Positions 39,501 to 51,992 of a DNA stretch of 64,000 nucleotides are shown in pieces. Origin of the DNA: Luscinia megarhynchos (taxonomy: Eukaryota; Chordata; Aves; Passeriformes; Turdidae); assembly GCA_034336665.1 (NCBI GenBank), contig CM067570.1:24819002-24883001 (forward strand), written 5' to 3'. The translations under genes and the position numbers were made by a program. The notes beneath the pieces are model-generated. The model ran no database searches, was not told the origin of the DNA, and saw only the letters and a program-made list of their open reading frames with translations. How positions within the stretch are numbered: the stretch's first letter is position 1; every line of letters starts with the position of its first letter.

Positions 39501-42500
39501 ACTTAGGTTCATTGACTGCCTACACAGCCTGGAGTAGTTTTTTATCAACACCATTTAGTTTTTATTCATACAGTGTTACTGGCAGCTCCTGTGACAGAAG
39601 TTTTAGAGATAGATAGACAGAGAGACTTCATCTGTTCAGCCTTCTATACCACTATGGGTTTTGAATTTAACTTTTTTTAATCACCCTCATAATGAAGATC
39701 CTTTTTAGAATAATTTCTTGGAGCTAAGGTGGTAAGATGCAGAATTTTTAAGGTATCTCTTCTCATTTTGGACTCTTGGTATAAAATTAGCTCCAGTGGT
39801 TTGCTGTTGCAGATAGCTGAATGAGTGAATATAACCTTAGGACATGGAGCTGTGGAGGTAATGAGAAAAGAAGAAAAAGCCTTTGTTTGGTGAACAAAGC
39901 ATTCCTGTATCTGAACAAGAAAGCAGAGATTTTTCCCTACACTGTCACACAAAAATTACCTGTCTGGCAATATAAACAGCAATAACAAATAATTATTTTT
40001 AAAATAGTGTATGAACATTTGTGATTGGGAGTCAATGTGTGAAAGGCAAGAAATATGCAAGATGGAAAAGGTTTTGGGTACCTGGGCTCTTGATGATGCT
40101 CCTGTAATTTCAAGATACATGGTTGTAGTAGTCAGCAAAGTAAGGTATTTTGTTGTTTTAAACACTATTCTAGCAATTTTCTCTGACTTTGTCCAGAAAA
40201 ATATATTTCTTTATCTGATTGCACCAGAATTACTACTTGTAAGATTCAAGAAACAGAAGTGATTGCCAGGTTTTCATTGAAACCTTCCAGAAAAATTTTC
40301 TGGATCAGAGTTCATGACCAATACTATTGCAAACAGATATGACAGAACTTGTATAGTTCATATAATTGACTAAAACTTCCAGACAGTTATTTCTGATATT
40401 AATTTTTTATTTATAAAGTGATACCAAGGAAAAATTTTTAATATGTTCAGTTTAGCTTATCAGCCTGATGAGAAAATCTGTTGTTTAATGACTGGATGAA
40501 ACCTTCCCCATCCTGAAGCATTGTCCTTCAGCTGCAGAGCCACATTTTGTCAGTCTGAGTCCTTTGCTTTTTCCTGTATTGGTTAGTCACTCTCTCTTGG
40601 CATGAAAATAGCAGTGGAGTCCTGGAGGGTTAGCAGTCTGGCTGGCTGGTTTTTATACGTGCCATGTAGGATTACTCTTGCTGAAAATAATCACTAACTA
40701 AAAGCCACAACGTAGAAGACACTTTCTTGAAGCTTAAATTCAGCTATAACTAATCAGTTTGATTCCTAATAACTATTTTCAAAATCCACAAAAATCTGGT
40801 GGGAGAAGAGCTTGGCAAACACAGGCTGAAGTTCACCTTCTCTGAACATCCTCATTTCCTAGGTCCTGCTCCTGACATTTTGCTTTGTGGTAGGTTTGCT
40901 GTACCAAGGACAATAGAGAAGAGCTTCCTCTTGAGAGTTGTGGCAGAGGTTTTTGCTTAATTAACTGGCAGAGGGTATGTCTGAGAGTGACAGACAGTGC
41001 CTCCTTCAGTCCCCAAGTGGTGTTCATTTCCTGCAAAATACAGGGGAACATATTCCCATCAGTATGTCCACACAACTCTTAGTGATGCTAATGAGAGCTG
41101 GGTGCTTGTGTCAGAGGGGAAATTGCTATCTGTGTGCCAGGACTGCATCCCAAATCACTGAACAGTGGAATTGCATCTCTTCTTTGTTGTGTTCCTGTCT
41201 TTCAGCAGCTTCACTGTTTTTTTCTTCTATTTCTGTAGCTATCCTAAGCCAAGTTTTCCTAAGAAAACCACAGAATAATCTAGTATCAGTTTTGTGAATA
41301 TGCCACATTAATTGCTTTATTTCTAGGGATTTCTGGGAAAATAGCAGAGGGGAATTCTGGCAGGTCAGACAGGTTCTTCTAAACTTGCTCAAAAAAAGGG
41401 GTGAATTTGTTTCATGCAGATAGCTGTTTGCTTGAAAGCTTCCTTTAGTACAAAATGAAAGTGATTTAGCCCCGTAATCCATCACTGGAAGTCTCTGCTA
41501 CCATCCAAGACACTTAAAGGAATCACATTTACAGTTCTAATTGATAGCCACTGTTTTGACAGGCAAACAGATTTCTCCTCCCAGTGGCTTCATGCAGTTG
41601 GCCTCCAGCAGACCTTACCATTAGCACAATTCTACTGAAAAGAATATACAAGCTAATAATAAATCTGTGGGGAAGGATATTAACCACAAACTACTATGTC
41701 TAATTAGTAATGTACAATAGCCAAGGCCAGGAAGGGAAGGTATTATTTATCAGAAGAACTGGTTTTGACAGTTTAAAAATGCTAAAACATCTATTATTTG
41801 TTATGCCAAAACACATCTTTCAAAATACAGTGTGTACATAACTCCTCTCTTACTTTGAATGTTAATGCTTTGCAAAAATGCCAGCAATGGTAAAGGCACA
41901 GAGAAGGAATTTGTGTTGCTTTAGCTTTAGAAATCCATTATGAAACCTAAAAGCAAGTCATCAACTAGGGGTTTTCTTGGCTTTACAGCCTCCCTTGCCC
42001 ATTCAAGAGCTCTGTCTCTCCCTCTTATGTCTCCCTTGGAAAGCATCTCTTTACTGTGAATTCTCTGAGTTCAGTTTCTCAAGTACTCTGAGCCTGAGCT
42101 CAAATAAGGCTAATGCATCCTGCTGAGAAAGAGTGGTGGCTCAGCCACTGGAGAGCTCTCTGCATGTCTTCACTACATATTGCTGCTCAGTGTCTCAGAA
42201 GCAAGAGTGCTGGTGCCCAAGACACATTCCCTTTGTGTAGTCTCCAGCAGAAATCCCCAGGAAGAGGTATTTCTGTACAGTGCAGCAGTAGAGCATATGA
42301 AAAGAGTGTGGAGAGGAGCATGGAGGGGGAGAAGAAGAAACTGAATGAGGAGAGAACTTAAAGGAGATAGGGGACATAGTGGAGAGGAAAAAGCATCATA
42401 GCAAACTGTCTGGAAAGTGAGGCAGGTGGATATGCAGTGATAATGGAATCATAACTCTGAGCTGATCAGTAGAGAAAGAGAATAGGACCTTTCAAACTGA

Positions 42501-42588
42501 GCACATAATTTTTCCCTTTGTAAATCACTTTCTTCGTATTGCAATGGATATGATGATACATGCTCAACATTTACTGCTCATTAAAGTC

Positions 42589-42610
42589 ACTCCATTCCAC
42601 AGAATGGAGT
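42589..42610. repeat. Small perfect inverted repeat, 9-bp arms
   Basis: actccattc and gaatggagt are exact reverse complements separated by four bases (caca). It is too short to be a miRNA precursor and has no T-run terminator context. It is recorded only as local structure. Confidence 0.6.
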
Positions 42611-43612
42611 CTTCATGAGGACTAGCATGGTCTCAATTGAAACAGGGAGAGGAGTCCTCTGTATTCCTGCTATTTTTCAAGGATGTTTTTCCTTGGAGAT
42701 CTTGTTGGAACCTGCAATGTGCAGGTTTGCTTCATGAAAGTCAGATAAGCCCCAGCAAATCCCCACTGTGACATGTGGAAGGCACGTGATTTGGTTGAGA
42801 AGGTGAGCCCTGCAGTGGTGAGATGATTAGCAAGTCTGACACCTCAAAATATCATGTGCAATTGTAGCAGGTTTTCAGTTTTGTTTTGCAAATGTCGTAT
42901 GTTTAATTTGCCTCATGAGTTTTGTATCTGCAGTTTGATAATGTCACAGTTCTATGTTGTTTTTCCATAGTCAAGAGGGCTGAGCAAAAAGTTTTGTAGT
43001 GCGACTGGAGATTCTTATAAAGTACAGGAGTAGCTAAAATGCTAAAAAAAGCACTGAATACTGTGAGAGTTATGAGGAAAATGAAAAGTCCTTCCTCTGA
43101 CAAACATGCATTATACATACATATATACATGTAGTTGATACTTTACTGAATTCTGGGCTGATGTGGCTGGTAGTAAGGGAAAGAGACACCCAGCATAGGA
43201 GAAAACCTGGAACAGCAGCCTGTTTTTGTCACGTTTGGCACCCAATGAGCTCCCCTTTAGCTCACTTCAGTGGGTCTTTTACCTGTCCCACCTTTAAGTG
43301 GTCCTCAGCTCCCTGCAGAGGGCTAGAGGTGTGCTGGCTCTCACTTGACTGCAGGATTTTGAAAACCACAAAGTCAGCAAGTAGTTCTGGAGGGGCAGCT
43401 GGCAACATCAGCAGACTGCACAGCCACTGTGTGTTTCCCACTTTGTCTTACTGACTGCACCCTAGAGGAATATGTTCAAGTCAGAAACTGCATTTATTTT
43501 TTACTGCATGACAGAGAATAACAAATATCCAGAAAAATTAATAGCAAGTCTAACTGCCTGCTTCTTTTCTTTTTTCTCTTCCCCTTTCCTGGGACTATGA
43601 AATGGAAATTAG

Positions 43613-43741
43613 GAAAGCAAAGTCAAGGGCTGTTTCTTTCCTTTGCTTTGAATATGGAGTTACCATGCCCAGGACATGGATGGGATTATCGTGCTCCCCT
43701 GGGGTTGGCAGGTTGCCATTTACAGACCCCTTACAGGGAAG
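43613..43741 (+). other. Candidate in-frame cassette exon of PARD3B (129 nt)
   Basis: This interval has an unusually complete exon signature. A branch-point-like tctaact lies near 43550, followed by a long pyrimidine tract, and the first AG afterwards ends at 43612. The donor is gaag then gtagag. Inserted between the linker exon (ends 13319) and the exon at 51882 it is phase 2 on both sides, 43 codons long, and free of stops in that frame. The predicted insert starts RKAKSRAVSFLCFEYG and ends FTDPLQG. I do not recognise it from PARD3B of any species. A neighbouring frame is also open for about 100 codons, so low stop density may explain part of the signal. Confidence 0.18.
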
Positions 43742-46700
43742 GTAGAGCAATGTTTCTCTGCATGGTTTGGAACAGAATTAGTATTTGCTTCAGAAGAAAT
43801 TTCATGCTTGTAAAGGGAAATCAGGAGGGGGAAGTAACTGCTGCTCTGTGGAAGAAGGGACAAATAAGAATGTATGGGAATGATTTCTTACTTTGGTAGA
43901 GGGTAATTCCACAGCCTGGACAAACAGGCAGTGCTTGTTGTGTTGGACAGATCATAAATTGATTTTCTTCCTCCTTCTGATCAACCTGTAAATTACAGCT
44001 GTCCTTGTTTACTGCAGATTTTTCTTTTGTGGTATATGTAATATAAGATGCAAAATTCTTGTCCTGGTGACCAAAAAGACTAGCAATGTGGTCATTGGAT
44101 GATTAAAACATCATTTTGTGGAAACAGGTGCATAGCTGCTGTTGAACATTGCGATTTTCCTGGTCAGATAATAGCAGGAATGACCCCTTTTCATAAATGC
44201 TGCCTCCAGGACACAGACTACCTCAGCATGTTTTCTAAAAATAAACTGCTTGAAGTATAAAGAATGGCTCTTCACAGATGCCCTCTGTTGTCTTTATTTA
44301 TGTAGCAGTTGATGAGAGGTATTCCATTGTGTTGGTTCAGTGGATGGACTTTGTGAGTTTACACTTCAGCTCGGGTGGCCCAAGTGTTAGGGTGCCATCA
44401 CACTCCTTGGGTTTTGTCTTTGGTCATTTTTTATGCTGCAGGAGATTTTGCATATGGTTCAGACGAACAGGAGTGCTCTACCTAGTACCTAATCATCAGA
44501 ATGAGTTACAGTAACTCACCTCTGTATTTTTAAGAGCAAGTTCTAAGTTTAAAAAATAAGATTATGGGGGGCTCAAAGGCTTTGGGAAGATGGGTGACAA
44601 GATTTTTGGGGTCACTATTTAAATTGTCTCCATTCTGCAGTTTCTAGACAAAAGATCAGCCTCCTGCATGTCACATAGGAAACAGCCTCCAGTCTTTTAT
44701 CTGGTACTGAAATACAGATAATATCCGAGGCAGTGATACCAGGAATGAAGATTTTCCTTTATTGCTGTCCACATGGTCGAAACTCTCAGAGTAAACTTCA
44801 AACTTCACTGTGTAATTTTGGGCTTCTGTTTGACATTTCGTTTCTGTGTGTGACCCTCTCCACTGAAGATTATAGATTATTTACCTGTGAGGTGTTACAG
44901 CAGGCAGCTTCCCAGATTCAGTGCTTGCAATTCTTTCAGTAGCCCTTAAGTCTGTGAACAATGTGACAATCCAAGCATTATTACAAATGCGATTAAGTAT
45001 CTTTTCGCAGCTTTGTTTGCTTTGTTCTACTGATGCCTACAAGTTACATAATGAGTAGCATGTACAGGGTCTGCATTAAAGGCAGTTTCGCATTGTAGCA
45101 GAATTCATGGCAAATTTATTTTCCTTTTAGCAAAACTTCAGTGGGGAAAAAAATTGCATTGTTGATTTATTTTGAATGAACTCACAGAAGGCTTACTAAG
45201 TGTGCCATGTGGAAAGCTCCTTGAAGTGCTGAGGGTTAATACTCTCTGCTCTTAATTTCAAATTCCAGATAAATATGGTTTCAGCTTTGATCTTATCTGG
45301 ACTAATTCTTTGTCAGTGTACTAATTAATTCAGCATGCTGCAGAAAAGATGCTAATTTGGGCATCAAAGAAATAAACGGGTGGGGGGAGGTTGTGTTTAA
45401 TCAGAGTTTTTAAAAGATAAGTTTTACTCCCATTAGACTGGTTCTGGAAGTTCAGTCATTTTAGTCTGGCTCCAGCAGTCTGATACAGTAAATAAAAAAT
45501 AAATTAAAAAATGGCACTTGTTTGCTTAATTCTGATGAAAAGGTGTAAGGTGGAATTTTTTATATTTGCAACTTCTGCATAACTCCTCTTTTCCTGCTGA
45601 TCGTAATAATTTTAACTCTGATCACAGCATTAGCATAATGAGGATCATCTCCCATAATAATTTGAAGTTAGCTAAATATGAGGATGCTCACATTCATGAA
45701 GTTCAGCTGCATTTGTGAAACACAAATAATAATTGTAGAATAGCACACTTGGACAATTTGTTCCATGCCTTCACTGATGTAATAAACCAGAGGTTAGGTA
45801 ATTTTTTCCCTTTTCAGGGGAGCTGGTTTTGGTTGCCTAAGCTGCCCTGTTGTTTGCCATGGAAAGCTGTTGTTTTTTGCAGCCCTCCTGCTGCTGCCCT
45901 GGGAGTGAGCCCTAGTAGTGGGAGAACAGGGAGGCAGCAGCCTAGCTACAAAAGTCTTTCCTGCAAGCAAACCTCACCAAATCTAACTAAAAGTCCTTTT
46001 TTTCCTCTTTATTTTCCAATTTACCCAACAGTGTTGAGCACCAGTTGTACAGAGCACTGCCCCAGAGCTGAAGGGACTCCCCACCCAGGAGCAGGGAGCA
46101 GCAGGGGCTGAAACAGTCCTGTCCTGTGTTCTTCATCTTATTGGCACCTTCCTTTCACCCTGCCAAAGCAGGGAGAGTGGGTCAAAACCTGCTCCTGGGT
46201 GAGGCTTTGTCATGGGGGGGTTTTGCTGCAGAGTGGGTTGTACCCTGGGAAGGGCATCTCGATGTTGTTGGGGCTAAATCCTCCCCAGAGGGAATGGGAT
46301 CCACTTTCTGGCAGAGGACCAGGAAAAGAGATGCTTAACCCCTCTTGTCCACAGCCCCCAGCACAGAACTGCCCTTTTGCCATAACTTGTGCACAGAGGC
46401 ACTTCCAGCTTCTGGGGTATTGATGAAGGTTTGAACACCCAGCCCTTGCTGCATGTGCTCCATTATCAAATTATCAAACATGTCTTACCAAAACATGTTC
46501 TTTTTTTCCTGTAGTTTTTTTAGCTGTTGCAAAGCTCTTGATCCCACTGGTGTAATACTCAGTGGCACACATTTCTGCCCAGTAAGTAAACATTTAGTAA
46601 CAAACCTTTTAGGTATTTAGAAAGCCACTAAAAATGTGAAAGATGTATTTCATTAATGCTGCTATTAACATAAATGTAAAATGAGCCTGGCCTGTAATCA

Positions 46701-48786
46701 CCATCAAGTCTAATTCACTAAGGATCTTTACAGCAATGTTTAATACTCTGTAAAAGTGTATGTATGAAAGCAATTAATCAAAGCACAGTGCTGCTTCTAG
46801 AGTATTTCTTCTACCGTAAAAGCTGAGTGGTAAAATAACTTAAAACACACCGCAGTAGTGGCAGTTAATAAGCTTTTTATAGTCCCTGTGTGGATCTGAA
46901 AATCATACCTTATTAGTGTCTTTATCTTTCTTTCTCACTTACTCATTCTTACTCACATTTAAATTTAATTTTAAGAGTTATTTCTAGCCTTTCATAAGGG
47001 ACCTGCTTTAATAATCTCAGCGTTTTTCCCCATTTTGCCGTGGAATGACTAAGAGTCAGAGCTTTTGTTATATGTACTTTAACAAATCACTCTGGTTTTT
47101 TACAGATCATTTCTGGAGATGTCAAGATTTTCTGACAGTGTTAGCTTTGTGTCTTGCTTGACTGTGTCAGGCTCTCTTGAATTATTTTCCCACAGATGTT
47201 TGTGCTTTCATTATGTACCTTGTTAGCTGCAGTGGAACCTCCTGATCTTGGGCAACTGAATTAGCTAAGAAATCCAAATTGCTGAATTTAGTAAGCAAGC
47301 TGCTTCAAGGTTCCACCCACCAGATGTTTCTGCTGCTTAGAAATTTGGGACTTTATAGACCTGCCTGCTTTTTAATCCTTGAAGCAAATATCAACACATT
47401 TGAGATCTGGAAGCCCACAGCTCCACAAGGAAATGAAGTGTTGCCATGACCACAGCTTTAGGTCTTGCATGCAAGACATTTATCCCAAGTAATAACAGAG
47501 CAGGTCTGTAGTAAGTTTGTTTTCATTTTTATCCCTTAGAATCCTTGGAAAGAAGCATATATATGCTTTAATGCTAGAGCCAATAGAATGGCAATAAATA
47601 CTGCAAGACAACATACATTTGGTATTCAGAGACTTTATTTCCTTAATGTTTCTGAGGGGAACAATTTCAGTTGTTTGCAGGGCATGCTTTGAAATTAATA
47701 GAAATAGGATAATGCCTCAGTCTTGCACAGCATATTTTCAACAGTCTTTGGGCTTTTCCCAAAAGCACAAAGCGCTCAAAGATCTGTTCACATAAAGAAA
47801 ATCCCTTCATGTTTTTATTTACAGAAGAACTGTGCTCTCAGTAGTTGGAATCTTAACTTTCCCAACTGAAAAGTATACGAAGGTTAACAGGGCTGTAACA
47901 TCTTTAACAGTGCTTCCCAGGCATTTACAGTGGATAATCAAAGAACTGGGGCACTCATTCAGCATGGAAAGGCATGGATTTATTTCCTTACTGTCATTGC
48001 AATGACCAGTGTCTTCATTTGACATAAATTGATTATAGATAGCCATAGAATGAGAAGATACAGCTGATCCATTTGTTTTCAGGCTTTCTACTTATATTTC
48101 TCCATTTGTTATAAAAGGTTTTCAGAGTAATAAATCTATCAGATATTAAGTTGAAGCAAATTTGACTGTGCACAGTATAGCAAAACAGACATTTTAAAAA
48201 CTTGTGTACTGTACAATTTTTCATTAATGTTTTTATTCTGCTGACAATAGTATTAATATAGAAGGCAGATTTTACCACAGTCCAATTATTCATTGCTTGG
48301 AGAATTGGCATTTTCAAATCCTAAAACCATTCAGTTTCCATAGAATTTTAATATGGATTTGATTAATTCCATCATATAATTTGACAATAGATTTTATCCT
48401 GTTCTTGTTGAAATCAGTGGAGGCTGTCATACTGATATCAATGATAATATGATCAAACCTAATTTGATCATGCAGCAAGTACTCTTACTACCTTGTTGTT
48501 GTTGTTCCAATAAGCAGTAAACCTGTAGTGCTTAATAAACCCATGCAAAATTACAATGGCTGCAAGTTAATTTTATCATCAGAAGCCCATGGCAATTGGA
48601 ACACATCAGTGAGCAGACCATAACTTTTAGGACAGGGTGTATAAATTCAGGCAGAGATGATACTGGGTTCTTTGTGGTTTAATGCTGTCTGTGTATATTG
48701 CTTTTCTTAGCAGTGTTAAATTTTGTGCTGCTTTTATTTTCCTAATATTTGTGCAAGACTTTTTTTTTTTTAGCTGAAAAACATAA

Positions 48787-48827
48787 TAATAAGAGAATGG
48801 AATGAAAAACAGTAATAAGAGAATGGA
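48787..48827 (+). repeat. 15-bp direct repeat pair
   Basis: taataagagaatgga occurs at 48787-48801 and again at 48813-48827, 26 bases apart, just after a 12-T run at 48760-48771. It is a short local duplication and I see no mobile element between the copies. Confidence 0.75.
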
Positions 48828-48997
48828 TTTTTATGGTGTAGCAATGTCCAGAACAGGCAAAAAAAAAGAGAAAAAACCTACATATGAATATTTCCCTAGC
48901 CTTGAGCTATATGCTGCATACTTAGTATAACAAGTCAAAAATTGTAAGCCTGCACAAATCCTATCTGAAGCAAAAAATTTACAAAGAAATTGTCACC

Positions 48998-49512
48998 AAA
49001 TCATATAATGGTTTGGGTTGGAAGGGACCTTAAAGATCATCCAGTTCTACCCTGCCATAGGCCTTGAACACCTCCAGCAACTCCACAGTTTCCCTGGGCA
49101 GCCTGTTCCAGTGCCCTCCATCCTCAGTGAGCAATTCCTTCCTAAGACCTAATCTAAACCTACCCCTTTTCACTCTAAAGCCATGCCCTACCACTCCTTA
49201 CCCGTGGGAAAAGTCCCTTTCCATCTCTTTTGTAGCCCCCTTAGGTTCTGTGAGGTCTCCCTGCAGCCTTCTCTTGTCCAGGCTGAACAACCCCAGCTCT
49301 CTCAGCCTTTCTTGCTAGGAGAGGTGCTTCAGCCCTCTGACCATCTTTGTGGCTTCCTCAGGACTCACTCCAGCAGCTCCACATCCTTTTGTATGTTGGA
49401 GGCCCCCAGGGCTGGATGCAGCACTCAGGATGGGGTCCCATGAGAGTGGAGTGTAAGGGCAAAATCACCTCCCTCAACCTGCAGCCCACACTGCCTTTAA
49501 TGCAGCACAACA
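48998..49512 (-). mobile_element. CR1 LINE fragment, 5'-truncated, antisense to the gene
   Basis: The + strand reads as the complement of the avian/reptilian CR1 3' end: tcatataatggtttgggttg, then ggaagggacc, then gatcatccagtt, then ccttgaacacctcc, then ctgttccagtgc. It continues with taatctaaacctacccc, caggctgaacaacccc and agaggtgcttcagccctctg, and ends with atcacctccctcaacctg. The element's own 3' end is therefore at the low-coordinate side, where the terminal octamer (attctrtg type) is decayed. It covers only the distal ORF2/3'-UTR part, as is usual for CR1. Compared with the common consensus as I remember it, roughly 70 bases are missing between ctgccat and ggccttgaac near 49058. Open frames on the + strand here are artefacts of the repeat. 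It supports a sauropsid, probably avian, origin for the window. Confidence 0.93.
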
Positions 49513-51881
49513 GCAAAAGTTGTTTTCATCAAGACCAACTCATTATTCCCAGTTTATAATTACACTGAAACTTGCCAAATTTATGGCAAGAGCAGCTCTA
49601 CCAGCAAACAGCTCTGTTTTTGTAAAGTTTGTCATGTTGGCACTTATTGCAATCAAAATTGTCACTTTATTTTATTTAAAATTTATTTCTCCAGTAAGCA
49701 AGAAATAATATCTAGACTTGAAAGGGACACATGTTAAAGACTTTTTTTTTTTTACATTTCTCTCAAGTATGCAACATATCCAACTTCAACTCCCTGCAGC
49801 AATACAAAATGCCCAAGAATAATGTTTTCAAAATCAATACATGCTACAGTCGGATATGAAACTCCACAAACCTATAATTGAAACTGTGAGAGAAAAGCAG
49901 GCAGCCTGAATATAAACAAAGTACCAGAGCTGGATTATGACCAAGATGCAGGTGCTAATATGGCCTCTTGAGAAAACTGCCATGAGATCTTCCCAGCATG
50001 AGCAAGTGTCAGAAAGCAGGGGTGTTTCAGGAGCAGCCTGCTGGTGCTCATACCCAGGTGATTTCTTGTTTGGCTGCCTGGCATCTCCATAGAGAGTAAT
50101 TTATGCAGAGTTTCATTTGGCTTTTTTTTTTCACCTGGGTCGTTTCATACCTGTGCACCACCTTTCTTTGTTTCTCCTCACTCTGTGTACAACCTCTGTC
50201 TCTCTCATGTTTCCTGACTGCTGCCTTCACTGCCACCCTCACCTTCCAATAAGGTGTGAGACTCCAATCTCTTGGAACTGCTGGAACTCAGAAAATGGTA
50301 GTGGAATCAAAAAGTGTTAGTGCTGCTCTAAAGAAAGAGGAAAAACATGGAAAGTATATAATGTATTTCTGGAAGTGCTGAAATGAGTAGGGACCATGAA
50401 AAAAGGACTGAAGATTGTTTGTAGACAAGGTGTATGTATATTTTGAACAAAGAATGCAAGACACCATCTATCTCTATAACAACACATGGGAAAAAAGAGG
50501 AAACCATGCACAGATTGGACTCTCTGCTCCCCAGCACAGTCCCTGACAGAGGCACAATAAAGCATCTCATGTTACTACCTGTAGTATTTGCCCTTTTCAT
50601 TAGTACCACATGCTATGTGTCTCTCACATCCATCATTCCCTGTCTAACCAAGTTCTTATTGTCTGGAAAAACTCGCTGCAGAGTTCCCAGTAACTTCATT
50701 TGACTAAAAGCTCAGAATTATTAATTAAATTCACAAAAAATTTGGATCATTATCTCATAATCCTGACTATTTGCAAAATTTCTGTGCGTTTGTCTGTGGA
50801 GAAACAAAGTCGATGATTTACAGCTTAAGGACAGTAGTTCAACTGTTCCACTTGAGGCAGTTTGGGCTGACATGAAAAATAAAAAGGGTAAAAAAAAAGA
50901 TCATAAGGGGCAATGCTGCAGACTTTCACAGAAGAGTTTGCAGTTTTGAGTCAGTAATTAGTTTGGAATGTAGTATATTTAATCAAGAAGTAATTACTTT
51001 TCTTTACATTGTTGTCATGCATATAAGGATACATTAATTTGCTGGGGAAGACACAGGTTGATCATTTACTTCGTGGAACTGAGAATTTCAAATTCATGAA
51101 GAGGGGAGGTTTTTAAACTTTTTGTTTGGTCCATGATTCATGAGCATATTTGACCCCAGTATTCTGAAATTAAGTGTAGCTCCCCTGTTCAGCCACGTTT
51201 TATAGGCTGGGTAAAGCAGACTAGTTATGCATATTTGTACAGTGTATAAAACAACAGTGCAAGCCCCAAACCCACTGGGGCCTCTGAAGGACTTTCACAG
51301 CATAAATATTACATGATACTGTATTACTAGGCAGAGAGAAAACCCCAGAAGTTTAAAAAAGAGCTCTTATGAACTGTCTTGGTTTGTACTCTTGGAACAA
51401 AGCAAGATTTTATGCTTTCTGGTTGCATCCTCATTTAAACAAAGAACAAATTCTAAAATTAGGGCATCATGAATGAGAGACAGTAGTCACTGGTAAAAGC
51501 AGAGCAGTGGCCCAGGCTGGGTGCTGACACCACAGCCACTGCAGATGACTTTCAGAGAGCTGTTGTGTGGCAAGAGGAGCCTTCAGCCACTTTAAAATGT
51601 GCTATGTTCCAGCTCTGCAATGCCCTGCATTTCAGATTTGACAGTTTCAAGCACTAGTTTTCAAAAGTTACAGGGCCCAAATCAATTTCTAACCAGTCCT
51701 TCCTCTTTCGTATGACCCAGGTAATACTGATAACATATCATGCAATGTGGGAAATTTATGTATCACTAAGTTAAAAACTCAGTGTTTTGATTGCCTACAA
51801 TTTCTGTGGTTTATGACAAATAAGTACTGTTTTTTCTTCTGTAATTATTTCCTCATGATTCCTTTTTGATATCTTTAACAG

Positions 51882-51992
51882 ATTTGGAAAGAAAAAAGAA
51901 GATAAAAGTGGGAAGACAGATCAGAAGGGGACTCCAAAGCAGGGCATGCTTAAAGAGGAGGAGCTGGAGAAAATGAAAGATGAGCGTGAAAG
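51882..51992 (+). CDS. PARD3B: PARD3B exon starting the C-terminal coiled-coil region (partial gene)
   Basis: This 111-nt exon follows acceptor tatctttaacag and precedes donor gtgaga. Its first A completes Arg with AG from the previous exon, and it ends in AG (phase 2 in, phase 2 out). The translation is FGKKKEDKSGKTDQKGTPKQ, then GMLKEEELEKMKDERE, with a split final codon. Mammalian PARD3B has FGKKKEDKGGKAEQKGTLKH followed by an EEELEKMKEERER helix, so the match is close end to end. By analogy with PAR3 the basic MLRFGKKK segment may contact membrane phosphoinositides, and the E/K-rich part begins a charged helix; both are inference. The exon has 37 codons' worth of bases and matching phases, so skipping it would keep the frame. 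The expected next exon (IGAKHQELREKQ in mammals) was not found in the remaining 12 kb. Confidence 0.95.

Larger units (their letters stand above)
13320..51881 (+). other. PARD3B: PARD3B large intron, 38.6 kb, phase 2
   Basis: The intron starts at donor gtatgg and ends at acceptor tatctttaacag (ending 51881). AG from the left exon plus A from the right exon gives Arg. It is mostly AT-rich unique-looking DNA. I found no independent gene: every open frame is about 130 codons or fewer and none resembles a known protein. Contents entered separately: a stop-proximal exon-like interval at 18.26 kb, a poly-A run at 19.97 kb, a G/T-rich segment at 30.2 kb, a perfect palindrome at 31.1 kb, (AAT)5 at 36.5 kb, a small hairpin at 42.6 kb, a cassette-like interval at 43.6 kb, a direct repeat at 48.8 kb and a CR1 LINE at 49.0 kb. 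Regions around 15.2-16.5 kb and 26.4-27.6 kb are purine-rich on the + strand, and 21.8-22.6 kb is pyrimidine-rich. I cannot assign any of these three to a repeat family. Confidence 0.9.

Noticed and set aside
49064..49559. Overlapping + strand open frames of 70-86 codons
   Set aside because: They are translations of the antisense strand of the CR1 element.
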